NCBI GenBank assembly: GCA_029977705.1
Contig: JAPOKJ010000003.1
Span: 62,001-126,000 of the forward strand
Direction of reading: 5' to 3'
Length of the DNA: 64,000 nucleotides
DNA from: Burkholderiales bacterium
GTDB taxonomy: Bacteria; Pseudomonadota; Gammaproteobacteria; Burkholderiales; Burkholderiaceae_E
Each line of letters starts with the position of its first letter. Positions within the stretch are counted from its first letter, which is position 1. Under the pieces are notes generated by a model that made no database searches, had not been told where the DNA came from, and saw nothing but the letters and a program-made list of their open reading frames with translations. The translations under genes were made by a program, and so were the position numbers. Of this stretch, positions 50,958-59,745 are shown piece after piece.

Positions 50958-53900
50958 TCAGCCCTGTTGAGCAATCGTTGAGGAAGAAAGCGCCTTCTCG
51001 CGTGCGGCCTGACGCCGCACCAGACGCTGGTGAACCGAGGCAAACACCACCGGCACGAAAAACAGCGTGGACACGGTGGCAAACAGCAGGCCACCGATCA
51101 CGGCGCGGCCCAGCGGCGCATTCTGCTCACCGCCCTCGCCGATGCCCAGTGCCATCGGAATCATGCCGATGATCATGGCCAGCGCCGTCATCAGCACCGG
51201 CCGGATCCGGGTGGTGCCGGCCTCGAGCGCGGCCGCCAGGGGTGCCGAGCCCTGCTCACGCTGCTGACGGGCAAAGGAGATCACCAGGATCGAATTGGCA
51301 GTCGCCACACCCATGGTCATGATCGCCCCCGTGAGGGCCGGCACACTGAGCGTCGTACCGGTCAGGAACAGCATCCAGGCGATCCCCGCAAGGGCCGCGG
51401 GCAGCGCCGCAATGATGATCAGGGCGTCGATCCAGGACTGGAAATTGACCACGATCAGCAGGTAGACCAGCACGATCGCCATCGCCAGACCCACTCCGAG
51501 ACCGATGAAGGAATTCTGCATGGTCTCGACCTGACCCCGCATCACGATCGAATTGCCACGCGCCAGACGGGGCCGGATCTTGTCGATTTCCAGCTGCACC
51601 TGGTTGGCGACACTGGCCAGGTCAGTGCCCTGGACACTGACATAGACATCGATCGCCGGCGCGATGTTGTAACGCGAGACGATCGGCAACTGACGCGCCG
51701 GCAGGGGGTCGACGAGGTTGCCCAGCAACTGCGGCGGCGCACCAGTGGCGGTCCCGGTTCCGACCGGTATGCCCATCAGCGCATCGAGCGAATCGAGCTT
51801 GTACTGCGGGGCCTGGATGACGACGTTGTAGACCACGCCATTGTCGGGATTGAGCCAGAAGGCCGGCGAGGTCTGCGAACTGCCGGACAAGGCAATCAGC
51901 ACGTTCTGTCCCACGTTGTTGGCATTAAGGCCGACCTGCTGCAGCCGCGAGCGATCCATCTGCAGCATCAGGCTGGGCCCGTCCAGCCTCTGGTGCACAT
52001 GCGCATCGACCGCTCCGGGGATTTTCCGGATGGCGCGCGTGAGCTCGCCCGCCAGCAAGGCATTGCCGGCCAGGTCCGCACCCGAGAACTGCACATCGAT
52101 GGCCGCCGGCAGGCCAAAGTTCAGGATCTGGGTGACGATATCGGCAGGCTGGAAGAAAAACTCGACGCCCGGAAAGCGCGCCGGCAATTCCCTTCGCAGC
52201 AAGCTCACCAGGTCGCTGGTCGGGCGGTGGCCATGCCGCAGGGACAACAACAATTCGCCGTCCAGCGTGCCGATGGTTCCGGCATTGCTGTAGGACAGGT
52301 TGATGCCGGAGTTGGGCACGCCCAGGTTGTCGAGAATGGTCTCGAGCTCGTTCTCGGGGATCAGTTAGCGGATCACCTGCTCGACGGCATCGGCCACCCG
52401 CGCCGTCTCCTCGATGCGCGTGCCGGTGGCGGTGCGCAGGTGCAGGCGGATCTGGCCGGCATCCACCGCCGGAAAGAAGTCACGCCCCAGGAAGGGAAAG
52501 AGCGCACAGGAAGCAATGCAAAAGCCCAGGAACACCAGCGCGAAACTGCGCCGGCGTGTCAGCAGCGAGGACAGATAAAGCGAGTAGGCCCGGCGCATGC
52601 GCTCGAACTGCCGGTCAAAGCCCTTGTAAACGCGTTGCAGCAGGCTTGGCTTGGCGGCCTCGTCATGGTGACCACCCATCATCAGCATCACCAGGGTGGG
52701 CACCAGGCTTCGCGACAGGAAGTAGGAGGAGAGCATCGCGAACACCACCGCCTCGGCCATCGGCACGAACAGGAAGCGCGCCACACCGGACAGGAAGAAC
52801 ATCGGCACGAACACGATGCAGATGCACAGCGTCGAGACGAAGGCCGGCACGCCGATCTCACCGGCGCCGACCTCGATCGCCTCGAGCAGCGGCTTGCCCA
52901 GCTGCATGTGCCGTTCGATATTTTCGATGGTGACGATGGCCTGGTCCACGAGGATGCCCACCGACAGCGCCAGGCCCCCCAGGGTCATCAGGTTCAGGGT
53001 CTCGCCCAGCGCATACAAGGCCATGATCGAGGCCAGGATCGACAGCGGAATGGTCAGCGCGATGATCAGGGTCGAGCGCCAGTTGCCCAGGAACAGCAGC
53101 ACCATCAGGGCGGTCAGGCCGGCAGCGATCAGTGCCTCGAAGATCACCCCCTGCACCGCTGCCGACACGAACAGGGACTGGTCAAAGAGCATCGCGATCT
53201 TGATGTCCTGGGGCAGTGCGGCGGCCGCCTTGGGCAGCATCTCCTTCAGGTTGGCCACGATGTCGAGGGTCGAGGCCCCGCCATTCTTGAGCACCGAGAG
53301 CAGCACCCCGCGCGAGCCGTCCTGACGCACGATGTTGGTCTGCGGGTTGAAGCCATCGCGCACCTGGGCCACCTCGCGCAGATAGGTGGTGGTGCCATTG
53401 GTGGTGCGCACCGGCAGGTCGTTCAGGCCGGCGATGCGATCAGGCGAGCCGTTCATGCGCACGACATATTCGGTCTCACCCAGCTTGGCGGTACCGGAGG
53501 GCAGGATCAGGTTCTGGGCGTTGACGGCATTGACCACGTCTGCCGGCGCCAGGCCCCGCGCCTGCAGGGCCTGCGTATCGAGGTCGACGGAGATCACCTT
53601 GATCTTGCCGCCATAGGGGAAGGGAATCGCCACGCCGGGAATGGTGACCAGACGCGGCCGCAGCACGTTGACCGCATTGTCGAACAGCGTCTGCTCGGGC
53701 AGCGTCGGGCTGGACAGGGCCAGCTGGATGACCGGAATGCTAGAGGCCGAATACTTGATGACCAGCGGCGGCGTGATGCCGGGGGGCAACTGGCGCACCT
53801 GGGTCTGCACCGAAGCCACCACCTGCGAAATCGCCGTCTGGATATTGGCATTGGGCTGGAAGAACACCTTGACCACCGTGACACCCGGCAAGGAGGTCGA

Positions 53901-54146
53901 TTCGATATGCTCGATGTCGCTGACCACGGTGGTCAGGCCGCGCTCGGTGGTGGAGGCAATGCGCTGGCCCATTTCCTGGGCCGGCAGGCCGTTGTAGTTC
54001 CAGATGATGCTGACCACCGGGATGTTGATCTCGGGGAAGATGTCCGTCGCCATGTTGCGCAGCACGAAGGGCGTCGCCAGGACAATCAGCATCGCCATCA
54101 CGATGAAGGTGTAGGGGCGGCGCAGCGCCAGCGAAACCATGGACAT
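50958..54146 (-). pseudogene. RND efflux pump (hydrophobe/amphiphile type) interrupted by an in-frame stop
   Basis: The whole reading frame spans 1063 codons, but codon 594 is TAA (52365-52367). Before it are 593 residues starting MSMVSLALRRPYTFIVMAM and ending ARVADAVEQVIR. After it the same frame continues without a shift (LIPENELETILDNLGVPNSG) to a complete C-terminus with helices 7-12. The two parts together are an ordinary RND pump, so one base change can explain the break. Helix 4 reads GILVDQAIVTIENIERH and helix 10 GVATANSILVISFA; thus the second Asp and the Lys of the AcrB proton relay are Gln and Ala, which may be a subfamily trait. It heads the operon with the adaptor and channel. 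Confidence 0.85.
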
Positions 54147-54276
54147 GGGGGGTCGGCCTAGTGACTCGGAACACCAGAGGGGGATTCAATATACGTGAAG
54201 CGGCGCGGCCAGATGGCCGGCGGCAGCCCGGATCTGGAAAGGCCGGACCACGCCCGATGCGCCGCGATGGTGCGCG

Positions 54277-55059
54277 TCACGACTTCCGGTCCTGACCCCA
54301 CACCGGCCGGCGCTTTTCCACAAAGGCGGCCAGCCCCTCGCGGGCATCCTCGCTCATCGCAATGTTGCAGAAGGTCTCCACGGCACCGCCGACGCCCCGC
54401 CGGTAGTCCAGGTCGTTGGCGCGCATGAAGGCCTCGCGGGCCAGCCGCGTGATCTGCGCCGATTTGCCGGCCAGGGTCCGGGCCAGTGCATCGGCACCCG
54501 CCTGCAGTTCGGCCGCCGGAAACACCTGGCTGACCAGGCCCAGTCGCCAGGCCTCCTGGGCCGGGAAACTGCGGCCGGTAAAGAGCAAGTCAAAGGCGCG
54601 ATGGCGACCGATGATGCGCGGCAGATGGGTGAAATGGATGGCCGGGGGCACGCCCACATCGATCTCCGGATAGCCGAAGGTGGCCGTGTCGGCAGCGATG
54701 ATGATGTCGCAGGAGATCGACAGCGTCATCCCGCCGCCGCGGGCGGCGCCACCGACCACCGCGATCGAGGGCTTGCCCAGGTGATACTGGGCATCGCACA
54801 GCTGCGGATAAAGCTTGTCGAGCACATGCCGCATCTGCGAGGGTGAGCCCTGGCGCAGCGCCGCCAGGTCGAGGCCGGCACAGAAGATCTTCGGATTGTC
54901 ACTGCGCAGCATCACGACCCGCACCGCATCGTCCTCGCGGGCACGGGCCAGCGCCGCCAGCAAGGCATCGAGCATCGCCTCGCCCATGGCATTGACCGGC
55001 GGGCTGTCCAGCGTGATGCGGGCCACGCCGTCCAGGACTTCATAACGCAACAGGGACAT
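54277..55059 (-). CDS. enoyl-CoA hydratase/isomerase family protein
   Basis: A 260-residue crotonase-fold enzyme. The CoA segment DNPKIFCAGLDLAALRQG and the oxyanion-hole region VVGGAARGGGMTLSISCDI are clear; the Glu positions of true hydratases are partly replaced, and GYPEIDVGVPPA follows. It acts on an enoyl-CoA or similar thioester in beta-oxidation or a side path; specificity is open. GAGGAAG lies a few bases before ATG 55059. It is divergent from the AidB-like acyl-CoA dehydrogenase across 146 bp. The 130-bp gap downstream to the RND gene shows nothing notable. Confidence 0.9.
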   Translation of the reverse strand: MSLLRYEVLDGVARITLDSPPVNAMGEAMLDALLAALARAREDDAVRVVMLRSDNPKIFCAGLDLAALRQGSPSQMRHVLDKLYPQLCDAQYHLGKPSIAVVGGAARGGGMTLSISCDIIIAADTATFGYPEIDVGVPPAIHFTHLPRIIGRHRAFDLLFTGRSFPAQEAWRLGLVSQVFPAAELQAGADALARTLAGKSAQITRLAREAFMRANDLDYRRGVGGAVETFCNIAMSEDAREGLAAFVEKRRPVWGQDRKS

Positions 55060-55205
55060 GTTCTTCCTCAATTCAGGGATCGGGACCATGCGCGGGGCTT
55101 TCGATCGGTCGATTCGACAAACCCCTGCGCGGCCCCAATAATGCGCGAATTCAGTCCGGACCCCCTGCAACGGTTTCTTTTGGTCCGGCTTCAGGAGTCC
55201 CCGAC

Positions 55206-56969
55206 ATGAATGCCCGAATCCCGGCCCCGCTCCAGGCGGCGCAGGAGCACCCCGTCCCCGATCGCGCCGGCGTCAACGCCTTCGACGAGGATGCCGAACT
55301 CGATCCGCTGCTGCGCCTGTACCTGCCGGGCGAGCTTTACAGGCACCTGCTGCCGCGCTACCGGCAACTGGGCGAGTGGGTGGGCGGGCCGATGGACGAG
55401 CTGGCGCGGCTGGCGGACACCCATCCGCCGACGCTGCAGCATCGTTCCCGGCGCGGACTGGATGAACAGTCGATCCACAAGCATCCGGCCTATGTCGAAC
55501 TCGAGCGGCTGGCCTTCTCGGAATTCGGCCTGGCCGCGATGTCGCACCGGGGTGGCGTGCTGGACTGGCCCACGGCACTGCCGGCAGTGGTCAAGTACAC
55601 CCTGACCTATCTGTTCGTGCAGGCCGAATTCGGCCTGTGCTGTCCGCTGTCGATGACCGATTCGCTGGCACGCACCCTGCGCAAGTATGGTGACCAGGCC
55701 CTGGTCGATCGCTACCTGGGCGACCTGACCAGCCAGGACCTCGACCGGCTCAGCCAGGGTGCCATGTTCATGACCGAGCAGGGAGCCGGTTCCGATGTGG
55801 CCGCCACCGCCACCCTGGCGGTCCCCGACGACAGCGAACCCGGCAAGACCTGGCGCCTGCATGGCGACAAGTGGTTCTGCTCCAACCCCGATGCTGCCCT
55901 GGCCATGGTCCTGGCCCGCACCGAAGGCGGACCACAGGGCATGAAGGGGGTCTCGCTGTTCCTGCTGCCACGGGTGCTGCCCGATGGCACACCGAACCAC
56001 TATCGCATCATCCGACTGAAAGACAAGCTGGGCACCCGCTCGATGGCCAGCGGCGAGATCCGTTTCGAGGGCGCCAAGGCCTGGCTGGTGGGGGAGCCGG
56101 GGCGAGGCTTCGTGCAGATGGCCGACATGGTCAACAACTCGCGGCTGTCCAACGGCATGCGCGCGGCCGGACTGATGCGCCGGGCCAGCGCCGAGGCCCT
56201 CTACATCGCCCGACATCGCCAGGCCTTCGGCAAGCCCCTGATCGAGATGCCGCTGATGCGCCGTCAATTGGCCAAGATCCTGATGCCGGCCGAGCAGGCC
56301 CGGACCATGATGTTCCAGACCGCCGAGGCCCTGCGCCGCTCGGACGCCGGCGAGCCCCAGGCCTACCCGCTGGCCCGCCTGTTCACCCCGCTGATCAAGT
56401 TCCGGGCCTGCCGCGATGCACGGCGCGTGACCGGGGATGCGATGGAGGTGCGCGGCGGTTGCGGCTACATCGAGGAATGGAGCGATGCCCGGGTGCTGCG
56501 CGATGCCCACCTGGGGTCGATCTGGGAGGGCACCAGCAATATCGTGGCGCTCGACGTGATGCGGGCCATCCAGCGCGAAGGATCCCTGCCGGTCTGGCAG
56601 GATCATGTCAGCCGGCAGGTCGCCGACAGCGCCTGGCATCCCGAACTGCGCCCGCTGCTGGCGGGCTGCATCGACCGTGTCGCCGCGCTGGCGCAGCACG
56701 CGTCAGCGCGGGGCAACGAGGCCCTGGCCCGGCAATCGGCCTCGGCCCTGTATCACCTGAGCACCGCCATCGCCCTGGCCTGGGAAGCCAGCCGCACCGG
56801 ATCGCTGCGCCGCATGCTGCTGGCCCAACTGGTGCTGCGGCACCGTCTGCTGCCACGCGACCCGTTGGCGGCCCGAGCAGAGCCGGACCTGTCGCCCTTG
56901 TTCGAGCCGGCACCGATGCTGCAGCGCAACTTGGACGAGCTGGCCGCCCTCAACCTTTTGGGGGAGTAA
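55206..56969 (+). CDS. AidB-like acyl-CoA dehydrogenase family protein
   Basis: A 587-residue flavoprotein, longer than usual acyl-CoA dehydrogenases because of an N-terminal extension and a C-terminal helical part, as in E. coli AidB. FMTEQGAGSDVAATATLA and WRLHGDKWFCSNPDAALAMV bind FAD; RSMASGEIRFEGAKAWLVGE and RGGCGYIEEWSDARVLRDAH are family segments, with EGTSNIVALDVMRA near the flavin. AidB belongs to the alkylation response, but many relatives act on acyl-CoA. The divergent enoyl-CoA hydratase favours a metabolic role. AGGAG stands 8 bases before the ATG. Confidence 0.88.
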   Translation: MNARIPAPLQAAQEHPVPDRAGVNAFDEDAELDPLLRLYLPGELYRHLLPRYRQLGEWVGGPMDELARLADTHPPTLQHRSRRGLDEQSIHKHPAYVELERLAFSEFGLAAMSHRGGVLDWPTALPAVVKYTLTYLFVQAEFGLCCPLSMTDSLARTLRKYGDQALVDRYLGDLTSQDLDRLSQGAMFMTEQGAGSDVAATATLAVPDDSEPGKTWRLHGDKWFCSNPDAALAMVLARTEGGPQGMKGVSLFLLPRVLPDGTPNHYRIIRLKDKLGTRSMASGEIRFEGAKAWLVGEPGRGFVQMADMVNNSRLSNGMRAAGLMRRASAEALYIARHRQAFGKPLIEMPLMRRQLAKILMPAEQARTMMFQTAEALRRSDAGEPQAYPLARLFTPLIKFRACRDARRVTGDAMEVRGGCGYIEEWSDARVLRDAHLGSIWEGTSNIVALDVMRAIQREGSLPVWQDHVSRQVADSAWHPELRPLLAGCIDRVAALAQHASARGNEALARQSASALYHLSTAIALAWEASRTGSLRRMLLAQLVLRHRLLPRDPLAARAEPDLSPLFEPAPMLQRNLDELAALNLLGE

Positions 56970-57068
56970 ACCTGTTTTTGTCGGATTTTTTTACATAGAA
57001 GGGCAAAAGAATTTCCTTCGTGATAAAAATCACTGTGGAAACAGGCACTTGGTAACATTTTTTTAATC

Positions 57069-57083
57069 TGGCTCACAAATTGC
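57069..57083 (+). promoter_or_regulatory. sigma-54 promoter of the PEP-CTERM gene
   Basis: TGGC (57069-57072), 7 bases, then TTGC (57080-57083) give the GG/GC spacing of a -24/-12 promoter exactly. The start of the mRNA would be near 57095 and the gene's AGAGGAG and ATG follow at 57104-57120. The preceding 90 bases (56970-57068) are AT-rich and could hold enhancer sites. Confidence 0.75.
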
Positions 57084-57117
57084 ATAGGCGACCTCCTACA
57101 AACAGAGGAGACCTTCA

Positions 57118-58134
57118 ATGATCAAAGCAGCCCGTTTCGTGGCCGCAATCGCGCTGAGCCTGAGTGCCAGCGCCCATGCCGGTGGACTGTATTTCTTCGG
57201 TGACAGCTTGTCGGATACCGGCAACACCTCCACCTACTTTGGCGGCGCGCTTCCGACCATTACCCCGGGCACGCCTTACGCGCCCGGCCAGTGGACGGAC
57301 AACCAGGGCGGCGGCGTGTGGTCCGCCCAGTTCGCAGCGGTCTACGGTTCATCCATCGACAGCCGGGCCTCCCTGCTGGGCGGGGGCAACTTCGCCTGGG
57401 CGGGCGCTCGCTCCTACAGCTTTGCCGGAGGCGTGCCGGGCCTGGACCAGCAGGTCGGGGCCTACCTCAGCCTGCCGGGCACCTCGCGCGCCAACGACCT
57501 GTTCGTGATCATGATCGGCGGCAATGACGTCAAGCCGATTGCCACCGACGCTGGCAACGCTGCCGCAGCCGTGCTTGGCGGTGGCGGAACCCCCTCCCAG
57601 GCCAACCTGGCCTTCGCGGGTGCCGTGGCCACCGGCGTGACCAGCGGTCTGACCAACATCCTGAACGCGGTCAACACCCTTTATGCCGATGGCGGCCGCC
57701 ACTTCCTGATCGCCAACATGCCCGATGTCGGCGCAACCCCGAATGTACGGCTGCAAGGCCCTGCCACGGTCGGTGCGGTCAACGCGGTGGTCAATGCCTG
57801 GAACACCAACTTCAACAGCCTGGTGCTGTCGATGTCTGGCATTCCCGGTATCGATGTCGATGTCCTCGACCTGTATGGACTGGCCACCCAAAGCCCGGCC
57901 TATTACGCGGCCCTGGGCTTCACCAATACGACGGACACCTGCTTCGTCAGCGCCACCACGGCCACCCTGCAGGACTGCCGGACCTACTTCTTCTCCGACG
58001 ACTTCCATCCCACCTCGGCCGCCCATGCACTGATCGCCCAGACGGCGCTCAAGGCAGTGCCTACGCCGGCCACGCTGGCGCTATTCGCGATTGGCTTGCT
58101 GGGGCTGGCCGGCATGCGCCGCAAGCAGGCCTGA
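57118..58134 (+). CDS. SGNH/GDSL hydrolase with PEP-CTERM sorting signal
   Basis: A 338-residue exported esterase or lipase. After a signal peptide (FVAAIALSLSASAHA) come the SGNH blocks: FFGDSLSDTGN with Ser30, an MIGGNDV block with Gly and Asn, and DDFHPTSAAH with the catalytic Asp and His. The C-terminus is a PEP-CTERM-type anchor: VPTPATLALFAIGLLGLAG followed by MRRKQA, recognised and removed by an exosortase, usually in exopolysaccharide-producing bacteria. The promoter is of sigma-54 type, matching the PrsK/PrsR-controlled PEP-CTERM genes. AGAGGAG is 7 bases before the ATG. An intrinsic terminator follows, so it is a single-gene unit. Confidence 0.92.
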   Translation: MIKAARFVAAIALSLSASAHAGGLYFFGDSLSDTGNTSTYFGGALPTITPGTPYAPGQWTDNQGGGVWSAQFAAVYGSSIDSRASLLGGGNFAWAGARSYSFAGGVPGLDQQVGAYLSLPGTSRANDLFVIMIGGNDVKPIATDAGNAAAAVLGGGGTPSQANLAFAGAVATGVTSGLTNILNAVNTLYADGGRHFLIANMPDVGATPNVRLQGPATVGAVNAVVNAWNTNFNSLVLSMSGIPGIDVDVLDLYGLATQSPAYYAALGFTNTTDTCFVSATTATLQDCRTYFFSDDFHPTSAAHALIAQTALKAVPTPATLALFAIGLLGLAGMRRKQA

Positions 58135-58189
58135 AGGCATCCCGGACGCCAGGGGGCGAGTGATCCTTCCCCCTGAACGCAAGGCACCG

Positions 58190-58230
58190 CGCCGCGATTG
58201 GGCACCAGGCCTGATCGCGGCGTTTTCTTT
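58190..58230 (+). terminator. intrinsic terminator of the PEP-CTERM gene
   Basis: CGCCGCGAT (58190-58198) and ATCGCGGCG (58214-58222) form a perfect 9-bp stem around a 15-base loop and are followed by TTTTCTTT (58223-58230). It is the clearest rho-independent terminator in the window. Confidence 0.9.
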
Positions 58231-58288
58231 GGGCGACTGATTTCGGTGCACCGGGTCAGTGTCGAGAGCAAATCGACGACAATCCCTC

Positions 58289-58876
58289 ATGGCTCTCACT
58301 CTCTTCACCACGCCGCTCATCAAGACCTTGCTGCGGACCGGCTCGCTGCTGTTCCTCAAGCTCAAGGGCTGGCGCGTCGAGGGCTCGTTGCCCGCCGACG
58401 GACAACGGGCCGTGCTGATCGCCGCCCCGCACACCAGCAACTGGGACCTGCCCTACACCTTGATGGTGGCCTTCGCGCTGGGCCTGAACATCCGGTGGAT
58501 GGGCAAGGCCTCCCTGTTTCGCGCCCCCTTCGGCCCGGTCATGCGCTGGCTGGGCGGCATCGCGGTGGATCGCAGCCAGTCCAACAACCTGGTGGCGGCG
58601 TCTGCCCGGGCCTTGCGCGAGGCCCCGCAGGCCTTCCAGCTGATCGTGCCTCCGGAAGGCACACGCAGCAGGACGCGCTACTGGAAGACCGGGTTCTACT
58701 ACATCGCGCTGCAGGCCGGCGTGCCGATCGTGATGGCCTACATGGACTACAGCGAACGGCGCTCCGGACTCGGCCCGGTGTTTGTGCCCAGCGGCAACAT
58801 CGAGCAGGACATGGTCGCCATCAAGGCCTTCTACGCGCCCTTCAAGGGTCGCCATGCCGATCAGTTCCAGGCCTGA
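58289..58876 (+). CDS. lysophospholipid acyltransferase family protein
   Basis: A 195-residue 1-acyl-glycerol-phosphate acyltransferase fold. The catalytic H-x4-D motif is HTSNWD (His48, Asp53), and the phosphate-binding PPEGTRS segment follows at about 125. AFALGLNIRWMGKASLFRAP lies between. It transfers an acyl group to a lipid or related acceptor at the inner membrane. No ribosome site is clear at ATG 58289; the open frame begins 10 codons earlier. It follows the terminator of the PEP-CTERM gene, and it converges on the second NadX gene. Confidence 0.88.
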   Translation: MALTLFTTPLIKTLLRTGSLLFLKLKGWRVEGSLPADGQRAVLIAAPHTSNWDLPYTLMVAFALGLNIRWMGKASLFRAPFGPVMRWLGGIAVDRSQSNNLVAASARALREAPQAFQLIVPPEGTRSRTRYWKTGFYYIALQAGVPIVMAYMDYSERRSGLGPVFVPSGNIEQDMVAIKAFYAPFKGRHADQFQA

Positions 58877-58925
58877 AACCTGAGCCCGGCGAGCGTCCCC
58901 CGCGGGCGGCGCTGGAGCGGGTGCT

Positions 58926-59744
58926 TCAGGTACCGATCCTGAGGGCCGCGGTGCGCTTTCTCAACAGGGCCAGCACACTCATCACAACGATGCGGCTGGT
59001 GCGCGGGTTGTCCGAAGGAATGTTCTCGATGCTCACCGTAAAGCGGGCCGCCTCGGCATCCACGGTGATCGCATGCATGTTGCGGGTGATGCCCGGATCG
59101 GCCCACAACTCGACCCGGGTGCGCAGCGCTCCCACCCCTGCCAGGGACAAGGCCGCGACCACATTGACATTGGCGGGAAAGCCTTCCACCGCCTCCAGCG
59201 CGTTGCCGGAAAAGATCTTCAGCGGTTCGCGCAGCCCCTCGAGGCTGATGCCCTGACGCACCAGATAGGGCGCACCGGCAAAGCCCTGCGGGGGCTTGCG
59301 ACTGGACATCTGCACCTCATGGATCGCGCCCTCGGCACAGGCCAGGATGGCATCGAGGCCGAGCAAGGCTCCGCTGGGCACCTGCAGCGTGCCGCCACTG
59401 GCGCGCGCCTGTTCGATCAGATCCGGTCGACGCAGCAGCCCGCCCACCGACAGCACCACCGCCGTCTTGCCCGCCTGCAGGAAAGGCGTGACGATGTCCG
59501 GCAACAAGGCGGCCGGCGCACACTCGATGACGAGATCGGCAAGCGGCTCGAGCTGATCGATCGGCACCACCTGCACGCCACCCGGCAAGGCGGCGGCAAA
59601 GTCTGCTGCACGGGCCTGGTCCCGGGCCGAGACGGCCACCAGTTGCAGCCCCTCGATGCGCCCCTGCGCCAATTCGCGCGCCAGTACCTTGCCGATGGCA
59701 CCCAGCCCGGCAATGGCGACCCGTGTCTTGGCAGGCATGTTCAT
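58926..59744 (-). CDS. nadX: L-aspartate dehydrogenase-like protein (NadX), paralog 2
   Basis: A 272-residue protein like that at 38751-39578. It has the dinucleotide fold VAIAGLGAIGKVLARELAQG, VIECAPAALLPDI, VPSGALLGLDAILACAEGAI, and GFPANVNVVAALSLAGVGAL. Both copies keep the NANV-like core and the same C-terminal pattern (NP.T.RI, then a LIGT/RVGT-like end). It is expected to oxidise L-aspartate or a related amino acid with NAD(P)+. AGGAGA is 8 bases before ATG 59744, and its start lies one base after the SulP stop (TGACATG), so the two are translationally coupled. Confidence 0.87.
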   Translation of the reverse strand: MNMPAKTRVAIAGLGAIGKVLARELAQGRIEGLQLVAVSARDQARAADFAAALPGGVQVVPIDQLEPLADLVIECAPAALLPDIVTPFLQAGKTAVVLSVGGLLRRPDLIEQARASGGTLQVPSGALLGLDAILACAEGAIHEVQMSSRKPPQGFAGAPYLVRQGISLEGLREPLKIFSGNALEAVEGFPANVNVVAALSLAGVGALRTRVELWADPGITRNMHAITVDAEAARFTVSIENIPSDNPRTSRIVVMSVLALLRKRTAALRIGT

Positions 59745-59745
59745 G

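Noticed and set aside
51030-54161. A 1043-codon open frame on the + strand
   Set aside because: It mirrors the interrupted RND pump gene; composition (His, Gln, Asp, Arg) is that of an antisense shadow and no ribosome site or family motif is present.
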